DNA of 64,000 nucleotides from Endothia cerciana (taxonomy: Eukaryota > Ascomycota > Sordariomycetes > Diaporthales > Cryphonectriaceae): NCBI GenBank assembly GCA_026119935.1, contig JALRMH010000011.1, positions 186,001-250,000 on the forward strand. Reading direction: 5' to 3'. Shown piece by piece: positions 11,726-21,913 of this stretch. Numbering within the stretch: the first letter of the stretch is position 1; every line of letters starts with the position of its first letter. The notes beneath the pieces were generated by a model. The model ran no database searches, had not been told where the DNA came from, and saw only the letters and a program-made list of their open reading frames with translations. The translations under genes and the position numbers were made by a program.

Positions 11726-12256
11726 ATGTCTTCCACACCAGCCTCGACGGATATCTCCTCAGGTGTATCAAAACTGTCTCTCACCACACCGAACTCAAAG
11801 AAGACGACAACCAAGGCAAAGCCAAAGAAGGAGGAAGTAGCCGACTCCTGGGAAGATGAGGACGTATCATCGAGCTCAGATACCGAGACAGAACCAGAGT
11901 GGCCCGCTCAACTCTCGGAAGGTCCTTCTCGAGGTACGGCAGCGCCGCCGCCTACACCAATATCGCCTACCACGTATGATCAGACATCCGCAAGTACAGC
12001 AGCACCAGGGGCCTTTCGAACGACGTCAGATCTACCCAGCCCTTCGGCATCACGCCCGGAGAAGACCGACGCCGTCGCGAGAAGGATGATTGCCGGAGCC
12101 CTCGGCCTGAAGGCCCCCAAGATGACTGAAGAGCAGAGGGCGTACCAGAAGGCGATCCAAGAGAAGGAGCGCAAGCGGAGAGAGGAGCAGAGGGCTGCCG
12201 AGAAGAGGAAGGAGGAAGAGGCCGCTAAAGCAAAGGCAGCGATGTGGGATGACTGA
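11726..12256 (+). CDS. small acidic/charged conserved-looking hypothetical protein
   Basis: A single exon of 176 residues. ATG 11726 (MSSTPASTD) is chosen because the open frame upstream looks like leader sequence. The N-terminal third is Ser/Thr/Lys-rich with an acidic DSWEDEDVSSSSD stretch. The middle is a Pro/Ser/Thr-rich linker. The C-terminal 50 residues form a strongly charged Glu/Lys/Arg/Ala helix (EEQRAYQKAIQEKERKRREE) ending in AMWDD, probably coiled coil. No enzymatic domain, signal peptide or membrane segment is seen. The SWEDED stretch recalls eIF3j-like proteins, but the rest does not match, so no function is assigned. Cytosolic or nuclear location is inferred from composition. 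Confidence 0.7.
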   Translation: MSSTPASTDISSGVSKLSLTTPNSKKTTTKAKPKKEEVADSWEDEDVSSSSDTETEPEWPAQLSEGPSRGTAAPPPTPISPTTYDQTSASTAAPGAFRTTSDLPSPSASRPEKTDAVARRMIAGALGLKAPKMTEEQRAYQKAIQEKERKRREEQRAAEKRKEEEAAKAKAAMWDD

Positions 12257-12574
12257 GGGCCCAGCGTATACTCGGATATCCGGAGATGGAGTGGGCATGT
12301 CGCAAGTGCTTACGCCGTGGGCGGGATTGCTGTTTCTCACTGTAAGACCCATGCCTGGTATTTTCTGTGCAGCCATGTAGGATTTGTGTCCATTACGGTA
12401 TTTTTGGCTATGGAAATCTTGGCATCGCGGGTTCAAAGTTGCGGAGTTGGACAACTTATCGCACGCCTTATATCATGTCACTGCGTGCAGCGTGACAATT
12501 TTCAGATACAAGGGAACCACATAGAATGCGTATTAGTTGTATTCCCCGCAGTGTATATTCAGACGTATCTGGGT
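12257..12574. other. short convergent intergenic region
   Basis: 318 bp between two convergent stop codons. It should hold both 3' UTRs. Nothing else was recognised. Confidence 0.5.
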
Positions 12575-13360
12575 CTATCGCGTGGTCCGTGATTGCTCGC
12601 CCTGTTGCCTACCAGGACTGGAATCCTTGCTTGCGGTGACCTCTTCAAGAGCGACATGCTGGCCCTTCCACATCAGCAACAACTGCGGCTCTCCAGCCTC
12701 GCCAACATACCGTATGCCTACGCCCAAGCCGTCGAGACCTTCTTCCTCGGCTCTTCGGTTCCACAATATCTGTTGGATCCGGCCTTCCCTCGTACACGAC
12801 ACGAACCCCATCGGCCACCGGCTCCGCCTGAGGGAGTCCCTTACGCCCTTCGTGGCTGGGTTCTCGGTGACGAAGATGCCCAAAACGCCATGGCCCCTCC
12901 ACCCCGCAGGTGCCCCGACGAATGCGCCCTCTAGCTCACGTATCAGGTTGGGTGCGGACTTCCTCGCGATGGCTTTGCACTGCACCAGGACCTTGAGTGG
13001 CTCCTGTGAGGACGGTACGGTCCATGTCCCTAGCAGGTCGGTGCCGTAATCTGAATGGCCGCCTATCCTCCACAGGTAGAAGCCGTACTTGGACAGAACC
13101 TGTGCGACGGTGTACTCGTAGTGAGTGCCCACATACAGCGTAGACTTTGGGTCCAGTCCTGACCGTTCGGCGTGGTCCAGAAATGAAGGCAAGTCATGGT
13201 GGTTGGCTGTTGGTGGCTCAGGGTAGATCAGGTTGGCGATTGACGACTTGAGTCTTGTGGTGCTCCATGGTGTTCGAGTAAGGTGGCTAGAGAGTATGTG
13301 TCTTGTCGTCGATGGCAATCGCTGATGAGCGTTTAGCTCATAACGCACAATCGATCGCAT
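12575..13360 (-). CDS. Rrg7-like mitochondrial PD-(D/E)xK-fold protein (DUF2034)
   Basis: A single exon of 261 aa from ATG 13360. The frame is open up to 13531, but the internal Met begins a typical mitochondrial targeting segment (MRSIVRYELNAHQRL, rich in Arg and Ser), so it is preferred. The core carries the signature of restriction-endonuclease-like proteins: an N-terminal Glu in GTHYEY (about 82), then GGHSDYGTDLLG (Asp104 and Asp108) and LVQCKA (Gln127, Lys129). Yeast Rrg7 (YOR305W), needed for respiratory growth, has this layout. The active-site Asp, Gln and Lys are present, so nuclease activity is conceivable but not established. It is transcribed divergently from MED21 with 247 bp between start codons. 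Confidence 0.75.
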   Translation of the reverse strand: MRSIVRYELNAHQRLPSTTRHILSSHLTRTPWSTTRLKSSIANLIYPEPPTANHHDLPSFLDHAERSGLDPKSTLYVGTHYEYTVAQVLSKYGFYLWRIGGHSDYGTDLLGTWTVPSSQEPLKVLVQCKAIARKSAPNLIRELEGAFVGAPAGWRGHGVLGIFVTENPATKGVRDSLRRSRWPMGFVSCTREGRIQQILWNRRAEEEGLDGLGVGIRYVGEAGEPQLLLMWKGQHVALEEVTASKDSSPGRQQGEQSRTTR

Positions 13361-13607
13361 CACCGTGTCATACTTGAAAAAGTGCGAAAGAGGAAAACAA
13401 GCGTGTCGCCTTGAGAGAGGCGTGATCTCTGAGATCCCTGTTCTCCATGTCACTGTACTATGTAGATAGCTGCAGGGAGCTTGGACCGCCAACGTCGGAG
13501 ATAAGAGGCGACCCCGGCCTACGTCCAACATCTTGTCCTCCGAATGAACTGGACGCCAACCCCATCACTCCCGTCCTATGCTTTTGCTTGCTTCTCGCAG
13601 GGCAAAA
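13361..13607. promoter_or_regulatory. shared bidirectional promoter, Rrg7-like / MED21
   Basis: Only 247 bp lie between the two start codons, so both genes must use overlapping control sequence. No clear TATA box was found. Confidence 0.6.
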
Positions 13608-14078
13608 ATGGGCGACCGACTGACCCAACTGCAGGATGCAGTCGACCAGGCAAGCACCGGTTTCTTTTGCGTCCGTCGGAGGGCCCTGCTGACCTTTCCC
13701 TAGCTAGCAAAACAGTTCGTCGCCTGCATCCACTTCCTCCACCGGCACCACAACCGTGTACTCCTCGGGCCCAACGATAAGATCCAGGACGTCAAGGCGG
13801 AGCAGGATGCGAAGGAGGTCGAGCCGCTCCCCGAGGACGAGTTCAAGGCGGGCCAGCTAGAGCTCGCGCGCGACCTGATCACGAAAGTCCAGCAGATCGA
13901 GTTGATAATATCGACCCTCCCGGGCCTCGAGAACAATGCCCAAGACCAGGAGCGGTACATCCGGGAGCTGGAGGAGGAGCTAAGGGTCGCGGAGGCGCAG
14001 AGGCAGGAGGCGATTCGCGAGATGAGGGTTGTGGAGGCGAGGCTGGACCAGGTCGTGAGGGGTGCAATAAGACCGTGA
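13608..14078 (+). CDS. MED21: Mediator complex subunit 21
   Basis: Exon 1 is 13608-13649 and exon 2 is 13704-14078, giving 138 aa. The start MGDRLTQLQDAVDQ followed by LAKQF is the MED21/Srb7 signature. A second conserved block contains EVEPLPEDEF, and residues about 75-135 form the long coiled coil that pairs with MED7 in the Mediator middle module. The protein bridges activators and RNA polymerase II in the nucleus. The intron starts with GC rather than GT (CAG|GCAAGC) and ends at CTAG; the phase is 0. The GC donor is supported because it alone restores the conserved DQ-LA continuity. Length agrees with fungal MED21 (about 130-160 aa). Confidence 0.93.
13650..13703 (+). other. GC-AG intron in MED21
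   Basis: A 54 bp intron with donor GCAAGC after CAG and acceptor CCCTAG. No GT donor nearby keeps the family sequence; the GT inside ACCGGTTTC would add unrelated residues and shift phase. Confidence 0.85.
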
Positions 14079-14437
14079 GCTTTTCGAGCATGTGGTTGCT
14101 GAGATGGCTACGCGAGATGGGAGAAGATTGCTTTTAGGACGGAGTTCACGAATTTGGTTGAAAGGTTCATCCGGTGTTGCATGGTATTGATACCCTGACA
14201 GATCTAAGGGTCGTCGCGAAAAGAAACCCGCTTGGACGGCGACATATTACGACTTCTACTGCTTCATACCTCGATCCCACCCTGGGCACATGATGACGGC
14301 CATCGCGGTGGACACCTCAGGACGAGGGGGGATTGTTTGCCGAGTCAGCCCACGAGGACGCAATGTATTCCATTACGAAACCTCTGTCGCCACTCTAGCG
14401 TACGGGTATTTCTATCCTTCTAGGCCCCTGCTGTGAT
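14079..14437. other. convergent intergenic region
   Basis: 359 bp between the MED21 and nucleotidase stop codons. It is presumably both 3' UTRs. Nothing further was recognised. Confidence 0.5.
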
Positions 14438-15335
14438 CTATCCCACTGTCTCGGTCGTCTTGAAGAATTGTGGAAAGACTGTCCTCAGATCCTCCAGATG
14501 TCTGATCTGGTATTGTGAAGCTTGCTTCTTCGGCACAGGTGCATCGTCTTCCACCAGGTGCGCCGTGGTCCACCCCAGCTCTTGAGCCTGAACGCAGTTG
14601 TTGTAGCTGTCATCTAATCTTGGCGGTCAGTGAGGTTCCGGTGGCGATTCGGAGGCAAAGCCCGTCCGTACTCACCCACGAAGTAGCAGTCATCCCAATT
14701 CTCCACGCCCGCCTCCCTCATAGCCTTCACATACGCATCCTTGTGCGGCTTGCAAACAAATGGCACGGACGAGTAATCACAGTATGTAACCCCTTCGAAC
14801 TTGTCCTCGACTCCCAACAGGCGCACAACTCTCTTTGCGTGATTGACATACGCGTTGGTGAACAGCCATAGCCTGACCTTACTCCTGTCGATATCCTCGA
14901 GGAGCCTCTTCAGCTCTGGCCTCGGCTTGATGATTCCCTCTAACGGTAGCGCGTCATCGACCTTGGAGTTGTACTCGAGGGGATCAATCTCGTGGTGTCG
15001 GACGAGGCCCTCGATAGCAAGACCGTACGTCTGGTAGTATTCACTGTGAAGGCGTGTTGCTTCCTCTAGCGGTAGGTTGAGATGCTTATGGAAGTACTGG
15101 TCTATTAGATCGGCCATCAGGTCATGGACTTTTGCACCTGGTCCACCGTTAGCCTCATTGTTGAGAGCGTGGACGGTAAAACTTGCTCTTTGGGTATAGA
15201 CAATTGTCTATGTCACTGAGCGTATTGTTAGAACGGACTCCATCTGTGACTCACTGTCATCCTCACTCACAAGAAGAAGACTTGCTTTGGCGACGAAGTG
15301 CCATTTTCCGTAGGACCTGAGGCTGCTGACGCCAT
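14438..15335 (-). CDS. Sdt1/Phm8-like pyrimidine 5'-nucleotidase (HAD superfamily)
   Basis: Four exons: 15335-15271, 15215-15187, 15137-14676 and 14613-14438, giving 243 aa. HAD motifs appear in order: FFFDIDNCLYP (nucleophile Asp23, acid/base Asp25), LFTNAY (Thr125), a Lys in VCKPH (Lys161) and FVDDSYNNC (Asp186/Asp187). The cap region reads EGLVRHHEIDPLEYN. Yeast Sdt1 and Phm8 with this pattern dephosphorylate pyrimidine nucleotides (and lysophosphatidate for Phm8), and act in the cytosol or nucleus. Splicing matters: the catalytic motif comes from exons 1 and 2, and intron 2 uses a GC donor (A|GCAAGT). The gene converges on MED21. The exact substrate cannot be read from sequence. Confidence 0.9.
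15138..15186 (-). other. GC-AG intron 2 of the nucleotidase gene
   Basis: A 49 bp intron with donor GCAAGT after CCAAAGA and acceptor ACCAG. It joins YPKS to AKVHDLM in phase 1. The overlapping GT (AGCAAGTTTT) gives the wrong phase, so GC is required. Confidence 0.85.
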
Positions 15336-16126
15336 GTTCTTTGAGGCTGAGTTGACCCTAGACCTTGGCAAGAGGCTGAGTGTGAATATGGATGAGATCC
15401 AATATGTGTAAAAATGTAGAGAATCAGGCTACCCATACATGGTGGCGGGATCAATAGTGGGCTCGAAATAAACTGACAATGACGACGACAACAGCCGTTC
15501 GGCTGTTTCCTGTTTCCCTTGCCGATGGCTCACGCGGAACTAGATTGAAGGCTCGAATCTGGATGTCTCGGTACTTCGTGATGTTGTTGAAATGGCGCTC
15601 CAATGAGGCTTTATACAAAAGCCTTTCGAACCTTGCCGTCTTCGGAAGTAGGAATTGGGAAGGTGCCTGCTTTCAATCTCAGCAGACAAGGTGTGTCGAA
15701 TTAAGCAACGGATTAATGAGATGATTGTAAGATAGACAGAACTATGGGAAGTTTAGTATGAGTAGAAGATACAAGAAACATATAAAATAGTGAATAGACT
15801 CGGTGATGAGTCAAGGTGTACAAGGGTGCCGAGCGATGGACGGGTGACTAAGCAAGAATCCCTGTACATGGTAAATACTCGTGCAAAGTTAGATCGCCAC
15901 ATGCAGATCCATCCCTGGACTTTAGCATCGCGACAACAGGCCATCCTCTCGTCGTAGACGAGCAACATACCGCTACCTCTACTCCTGTCGCATTGTGTAC
16001 TAGCTCTGGATTCTTGAGATCCAGTATCACGTTACTAACGGCTTTGGATTTCTGTGTATACCTGTACCGTGAAGCCGAGGACGGAAAGAGCGGCAAGATC
16101 CAACATTCATCGTCTCCGTGGTCACG
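15336..16126. promoter_or_regulatory. divergent promoter region
   Basis: 791 bp between the start codons of the nucleotidase gene and the large disordered protein. It is AT-rich near 15740-15800. No specific binding sites were recognised. Confidence 0.45.
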
Positions 16127-18967
16127 ATGGTACAAGGTCCGGCTGCGGCTCTGCAGTCAGCGCCGGTGCCTATCATGGCACTCGGGCTCGCAAGCTCTTT
16201 GACAGAGCACGAGAGAAAACAGATCGAGGGATGCGAGAGGATAATTCGGTTTCGAGATGAAGTATTGTCAGGGGCGCATCCGAGGATCAAGGCGCCGGTA
16301 TATCGCCTCGCCTCGAAACAAAACAGCGAGCCTCGAAGTCCTATATCCACGTCTACTGCAGCCTCGTCTGGGCCGGTCGTGTCGGTGCCGAACGCGCCAA
16401 GGGGTCCAAAAATCTCGAACGCGAAAGTGAACGGTTCACAGGTTGCAAAAAACCGTCGTTCCTTCAACACCAACGCGCAGCACTCTGCAGCGTCCACCCA
16501 AAACACAGCTTCTGTGCGCCTGCCAAGTCTCGAGTCGTCACCGAATTCCTCGAGTAACATGTCTGGCATTCCAACTGGCCCTAGAGCCAAGACTGCAGCA
16601 CGTCCCAGCGATAGTTCAGCGACGGCTCAGTTTGATCCTGTACTACTGACAAAGTCTGAGGACTTGATCAAGGCTGAGCTCCAGCTCCAGAGGCAGCGAC
16701 TCGAGCGCGCTCTGAGTGACCAGGTCCAGCAGCAACGTGCCGCGGCCAAAGCATCGCATAATGATGAGGTGCTCGCTGACTTCGACCTTGCCGAGGTCCT
16801 GATGAAGGCTCTACAGCTGGTTCAATCGACTGCTCCACTTCAGACTGATGCAAATCTAGCAGCTAACGCAAGCGGCGCGGATAGCGATTCTGCTGGTGAC
16901 AACAGCACCTTCTACTCTAGCAAGCACGATACACCAGACTCCCACCTTACACATCGCATACCCGAACCTGACGAGTTTGACGCAGCGCAGCAGGCGCGCG
17001 AGGAATCCCACTACGAACCTCCGATGGTCATGGAAGCCAGTCCAGTGCCTGTCCAGCCGCATGCGTTAGCTATGCCACCCTCTGGCCCCCCGAATGCGAA
17101 CATTGCTCAACCGCAGCAGCTTCATAACCCTCGTGCGTTCGTGTCGACCTTCGACGGCCGCCCAAGGGCTACAACGTTTGGTGGCAGGACTCAGGCCAGT
17201 GGCGGGATGGCACTCGCGCAAGAGGCAGCTGACGTGCCCATGGAAATAATCTCGTCCCAGGAGAGTGGGGAGGCAAACAGCTCGAGAGATTCTGGAATGG
17301 CAGACGGAAAGCAGTCAGCTTCCCAGCGTCGTCTCGAGTCTGCCACTGGTCTGCTCATCGAGCAAGCCTTTGGTCGCCGCCACTCCCCGATCCTTCGTGC
17401 ACATAACCTGTCCCCAGTGGCCCCTCAGCCTGCCCATGTCTCCCCGTTGGCGAACTCTCGTCAGCCTCCAGTCTTCCCACAAGATGCTCCACCCGTTCAG
17501 GCGACTCCTGCACAGGTTGCAGCCCTTAGAAATGACCACTCCAATGGATCGAGTCCTGAAAGCTCGCCACAGGGTCGGCCCAATAAGAAGGGCAAGAAGG
17601 GCAAGAAGAGGAAGGCTGACCGCATGGTCGCGAACAACGCTGCGGCGTCTCCGTTCATCAAAGCTGAGCCTCGCTCACTATCTCCTCTGACAGCTCCACA
17701 GTACCCGAGACCCGTCAAACGCGTGAGGCAGGCACCGCGACCGGGACAAGAGCAAGACTTTGATGAGCCACGCGTTGAGGAAGTTGTGGAGAGCCCTCAT
17801 CCATCTAGCTATCTCAGGTACAGAAGCGACAGGGGCTCTGCCTATGGTAGTCCGCTTGGGCATCGGTCCCGTCAGGATGCTCAACCCCTCACGATAACAG
17901 AATCGCCCAGATACGAGCAACAGTATCGCGACGACCTTCGCCCAGCCGAGACTGTGCGGTATGTGCGGCGTGTCTCGCCCGGCACGCATCCTTTTCATTA
18001 CGCATCAAGTGAGGTGAGAACCTTCAGATCAGTCTCCCGTGCCGGTGTAGACCGGCCAGTCGCGTATCAAGATGCTCGAGATCCACCACGCACTATGATG
18101 CGGCCCGCTACTGATCGAGGTCGATCGCGCTCACCTACCCTCATCGATGAACGGCCGCAACCTGTGATGGGCCCTCCGCAGGTACCTGCTTCGAGGGTGG
18201 TGGTTGATGAATTCGGTCGTGAGTACATTGACCCGTCCTCAAGACAGGAGTCGGTCATCATTCGGCGCTCAGGTGCCCCTCGACCGGTGTACGAGGATAG
18301 GGACGACTACTATGACCCTGGTAGGACAACGGCGAGGGTTATTCGGCGCTCTGTTGCCCCTGCAAGTGCCTACGGTGAGCCTGAGGTCATCTATGAGCGA
18401 GCGCCTCCACTTCGTCCAGCTTCTACCCTGCCAGGACCAAGCCGCTACGACGAGGAAGTCGTCTATAGAAGACCGGCCTCTCCAGCCGGATATACCACCA
18501 CACGACGGATTGTCACCCGGTCAGAGTATGCACCCGAGTACCGCTACTACCGCGAGCGTGACTATCCCGCCCAACCCGTCAGTCGACCGAGCGCTGAATA
18601 CTACGAGCTACGGACCCCGCAAGAGCCTCGGCCGCCGATGGGCGAGCCACCACGAGAGTACATAGTGCGGTCTACCACTGTGCATCCGGAGGCGCCCGTT
18701 CGGCCTGAGCCGGTCCGGATGTCAAGCGTTCGACCAGAGCCCGTGCCTGGTGAGTACGGTGCACCGATCTTGCTGGACGAACGACTGCCTCCGCCCCGAG
18801 CGTACAGTGTGCGCCCGATGGCCCCTCCTCCGCCTCCACAGCAACCGCAGTACGTGCGTCAGTGGCCTGAGTACGAGGCTCGGCCCGCTTACGGAGAGCA
18901 AGATGTCAGGGGCGAGGGTGGTGGGGTGGATTATGTCGACAGCGCATCAAGGGATGTCTACAGGTGA
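16127..18967 (+). CDS. large disordered Pro/Arg/Tyr-rich protein, probably nuclear
   Basis: A single exon of 946 aa from ATG 16127; an in-frame ATG at 16175 (MALGLASS) is an equally possible start. The first 50 residues after the second Met are the most ordered part (TEHERKQIEGCERIIRFRDE). A helical segment lies at about 175-215 (KAELQLQRQRLERALSDQ). The rest is low complexity, with a lysine-rich KKGKKGKKRKADRM stretch near residue 490 that fits a nuclear localisation signal. The C-terminal 350 residues repeat RPxxxYE, VIRRS and EYR-type units rich in Arg, Tyr and Pro, like phase-separating or RNA-associated proteins. No catalytic domain is seen and no name is given. Confidence 0.8.
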   Translation: MVQGPAAALQSAPVPIMALGLASSLTEHERKQIEGCERIIRFRDEVLSGAHPRIKAPVYRLASKQNSEPRSPISTSTAASSGPVVSVPNAPRGPKISNAKVNGSQVAKNRRSFNTNAQHSAASTQNTASVRLPSLESSPNSSSNMSGIPTGPRAKTAARPSDSSATAQFDPVLLTKSEDLIKAELQLQRQRLERALSDQVQQQRAAAKASHNDEVLADFDLAEVLMKALQLVQSTAPLQTDANLAANASGADSDSAGDNSTFYSSKHDTPDSHLTHRIPEPDEFDAAQQAREESHYEPPMVMEASPVPVQPHALAMPPSGPPNANIAQPQQLHNPRAFVSTFDGRPRATTFGGRTQASGGMALAQEAADVPMEIISSQESGEANSSRDSGMADGKQSASQRRLESATGLLIEQAFGRRHSPILRAHNLSPVAPQPAHVSPLANSRQPPVFPQDAPPVQATPAQVAALRNDHSNGSSPESSPQGRPNKKGKKGKKRKADRMVANNAAASPFIKAEPRSLSPLTAPQYPRPVKRVRQAPRPGQEQDFDEPRVEEVVESPHPSSYLRYRSDRGSAYGSPLGHRSRQDAQPLTITESPRYEQQYRDDLRPAETVRYVRRVSPGTHPFHYASSEVRTFRSVSRAGVDRPVAYQDARDPPRTMMRPATDRGRSRSPTLIDERPQPVMGPPQVPASRVVVDEFGREYIDPSSRQESVIIRRSGAPRPVYEDRDDYYDPGRTTARVIRRSVAPASAYGEPEVIYERAPPLRPASTLPGPSRYDEEVVYRRPASPAGYTTTRRIVTRSEYAPEYRYYRERDYPAQPVSRPSAEYYELRTPQEPRPPMGEPPREYIVRSTTVHPEAPVRPEPVRMSSVRPEPVPGEYGAPILLDERLPPPRAYSVRPMAPPPPPQQPQYVRQWPEYEARPAYGEQDVRGEGGGVDYVDSASRDVYR

Positions 18968-21913
18968 AGGAAGGAGCCGAGGGTAGGCAATGTCGACTTC
19001 GCGATACCTCGCGGCTCCGGCGTCAGAATTCGGAAGGGTCTGGAGTTCGTTGATGGAAATAGAGTTGAGCACACGCTGTCATAATCTGAGGCTCAACGAA
19101 GAAGCTTTGATCGGATCGTTGAGGACATCAAGCTTTTGGGAAAGGCCATTGAAAGCATGCGCTTACTGTATTGGTGGCACCATGGCAGATACCGATGGGC
19201 AGCGCATAGTCGAGCAGAGTATCGCTGCAACTAAGAGTAGCCATTAAGCATGGAGAAGTGGACCGTAGTCGAGAGGAAAAGGAGATAACAATGTGCCATT
19301 TTCCAGCCGATATCTTCCCTTGTGCTTCATTTCGAAGCAATCCAAATGGATAGTACAGTAGGGCGTAACGTTCTCGCACGCCTCCGAAGGCAAATAGGGA
19401 CTCAACCAGATGACGTTGATGTCTCTCACGAGGACGCGGTTTGGATCGCTTTGTCTCTAGGACGGGGAGAACTCGACATTATCATAGACCTAATAAGGTT
19501 TTGGTCGCTGCATAGGCTTCAGTCTATTGGCGCCTCATGGAGTCTTGATGCCGAACGTCGGAGGTCATCCGTTCGAATCTTCCCAGTATCACTATCCAGG
19601 AACTAGCGGAGCCTAGCTGTCACGCCTGCAGTCATATACACAGTCGATTTCCGCTGGAGATCCCTCGGGGCGAGTTTCCTGATCCAGAATTTCCAGGGCC
19701 GGGCCTTCGATACGGGCTGGTCATGAAGGCCTATGGACGACGTGTGACTTTGAGCTTCTTACTGCCCCAGAGTAGCTTTATAGTTTGCTGCTTACACACC
19801 TACCTTGCCAGAAGTGCGAACATCATCGGGGAACCCGCCGCTGGGTATTTGGACGGGCTGTTTGTCAGGTGATTCCACAGCAGTTTGTTCTATGGTTGTC
19901 AGATTAGAAATTTCCGGCATAGGGTTTCCCGGAAACGTCTTTTGGGCCTGGTGTGGCCCGTCCCGCCCTTCGAGTGGTGTAGGAGCACAAGATAGACGAT
20001 GTCGTATAGGATCTCACTTCATCAATTCCTCCTGACTTCTAGAACCCACTGTAGTGGCTGCTTACCTCAGTGAGGATGAGTGAGATCGAGCCCCCGTTGG
20101 AGGCACCTGGCACCAACCTATTCACCCGAGCAGGGCCGCCAAGCAGCCGTTAGCTCTGAGCTCACTTGGGTAGGACCTGGGGTGGGCTCCAGTCGACGGC
20201 TATGGCAAGAACCTGCTTTGCCCTAGCACACGTCAAACCAGTTTCGGACAAAGGACGAGCGGGGTCGTTGTCACTGAGCGGTCTGAGAGTACCACTGAAG
20301 AACAGAACGAGTGGCGGGAGAAAGAGATGGCCTCCCAGCTCCAGTTGGCCCCTGCTCCGTGTTATCTCTCTGCCTGGCGATCAAGTCGTTCGTGTCTGAG
20401 ACAGACACTCGGCAGAGCGCGAGCTGGACTCGGGGAAAGCTTCTGTCGAGGACCGTAGGATCGCTCCCCGGTAGAGACAACCTTGGGAAGCATTGCGACG
20501 TGACCGCTCCGAGATGACAGGAATGAGCTTGAAGGGCGCCGGCCCTCGGTGAGCTCATCATGCGAGAAACCGAGCAACCAGAAAGATAAATAGAGCAGGC
20601 AAAGAAAAAAGGAGAGAGAAAGAAAGGAAGGTCGAGCAGGCTGAGATCTAGATCCGGGGTGAAATCGCAACGGCAGTCGTAGGGACGGCCGTGGGCCCTT
20701 GGGTAGTTAGTTGTTGGTGGCCGTGCGCGTTTGGAATGGAGACGAAATGGAAAACCAGGCATTCGTCATTTCGAGTTTCTGGAGCATCGCCGTCTGTCGT
20801 TCAACGAAGGCATCGCACAGGTATGCACCGCATCGAACCGACCCCGGCTGTTGTCAGTGACAGATCTCCCAGCTCGGATCCGTCTGATCCATACAGGCCT
20901 TGTGGGTGAGGTGGGTGTCGGGGATTAAAAAAGATAAGACACTTCACCTCTGCATTCTCTTGAATCAGACAGCCCAACCACAGGTCGGCCGGCCGTTGCA
21001 GAGTGTCCACAGTCTTGAAGATCCACCACGAGCTGAAGTAGGTCGGTCTGCACGTCCAGCATTGTTGTTATAAGTCGGTTCAGTGTTGTTTTAGGGCTGA
21101 TCATTCAGAATTGACGTAGCGAGGATGCTTGCGGCACTCAACGGATCTGCAAGAGGAAAGGGAACAAAGTTGGTCTGGCCTCTCTGGCCTGTGTGATCCC
21201 ATCGTTCCCGACTGGTCGACTCTATCAAGTTGTGGGACTTTTGTTGGGGGGCCCATGGATCGACCCACTCCTCTTGTGGTCTGGCGCGGCCAAACACCCC
21301 CCCCCCCCTTCCACGCAGGCCTGGAGCCCTATGGTAGTACTCCATGTGACGCCCCGAGCAGGGCTTCCAACACGGCCGCTACCAGGTGCTGCGGCGTGGG
21401 AGGAGGAGGCACTGCGCTGTACGGAGTACTGTGTTAACCCGCACTGCCCCTTGCCCTCCACTCGTGTCTCGAACTCCCAGTCCAATCCAATCCACCGCGC
21501 GGGCAGTGCACAACCGCCAACTGCCAACTCTTTGCTCCCGATCGCCTCACGCAATCACACCTCCCCTCACCTTCCCACCTCTCCGCCCACCCTAAGGAGA
21601 TCCCAACCACATCTCCCTGAGGGCCGAATTAGAGCACACGATAGTTGTTTTCCCTTCTTTCGTTTCCTCTTCCCCTACCCCCCCTTATTCTCTTCTAGTG
21701 TGCGCGCAGGCGGCCCTTCCCCCCTCTCCCTCTGCCCTCCCCTCCTTTGGCCTTGGCCTGGACACGGTCCTCGTCAACTCCGCCAACTCCGCCCGTCCGT
21801 CCTTCCCGGCCCTCCTCCCCCTCCTCGTCCCCCTCTGCCCTAGTTGCACCCTTGTCCTGTCCAGCGGGCTACTATACTGTGGCCTCCTCCTCGTCGTCCA
21901 TGAGGAGCGCATC
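18968..21913. other. 2.9 kb without a convincing gene
   Basis: The region lies between two + strand genes. Short open frames have no family features. The last 450 bp (about 21460-21910) are pyrimidine-rich and probably form the promoter and 5' UTR of the KH-domain gene; an intron in that leader cannot be excluded. A tRNA-like TTCGAATC at about 19570 was examined and rejected. Confidence 0.5.

Noticed and set aside
19550..19600. tRNA-like TTCGAATC (B-box-like) on + near 19570
   Set aside because: The flanking five bases on each side do not pair as a T-stem and no D-arm, anticodon stem or acceptor stem could be built.
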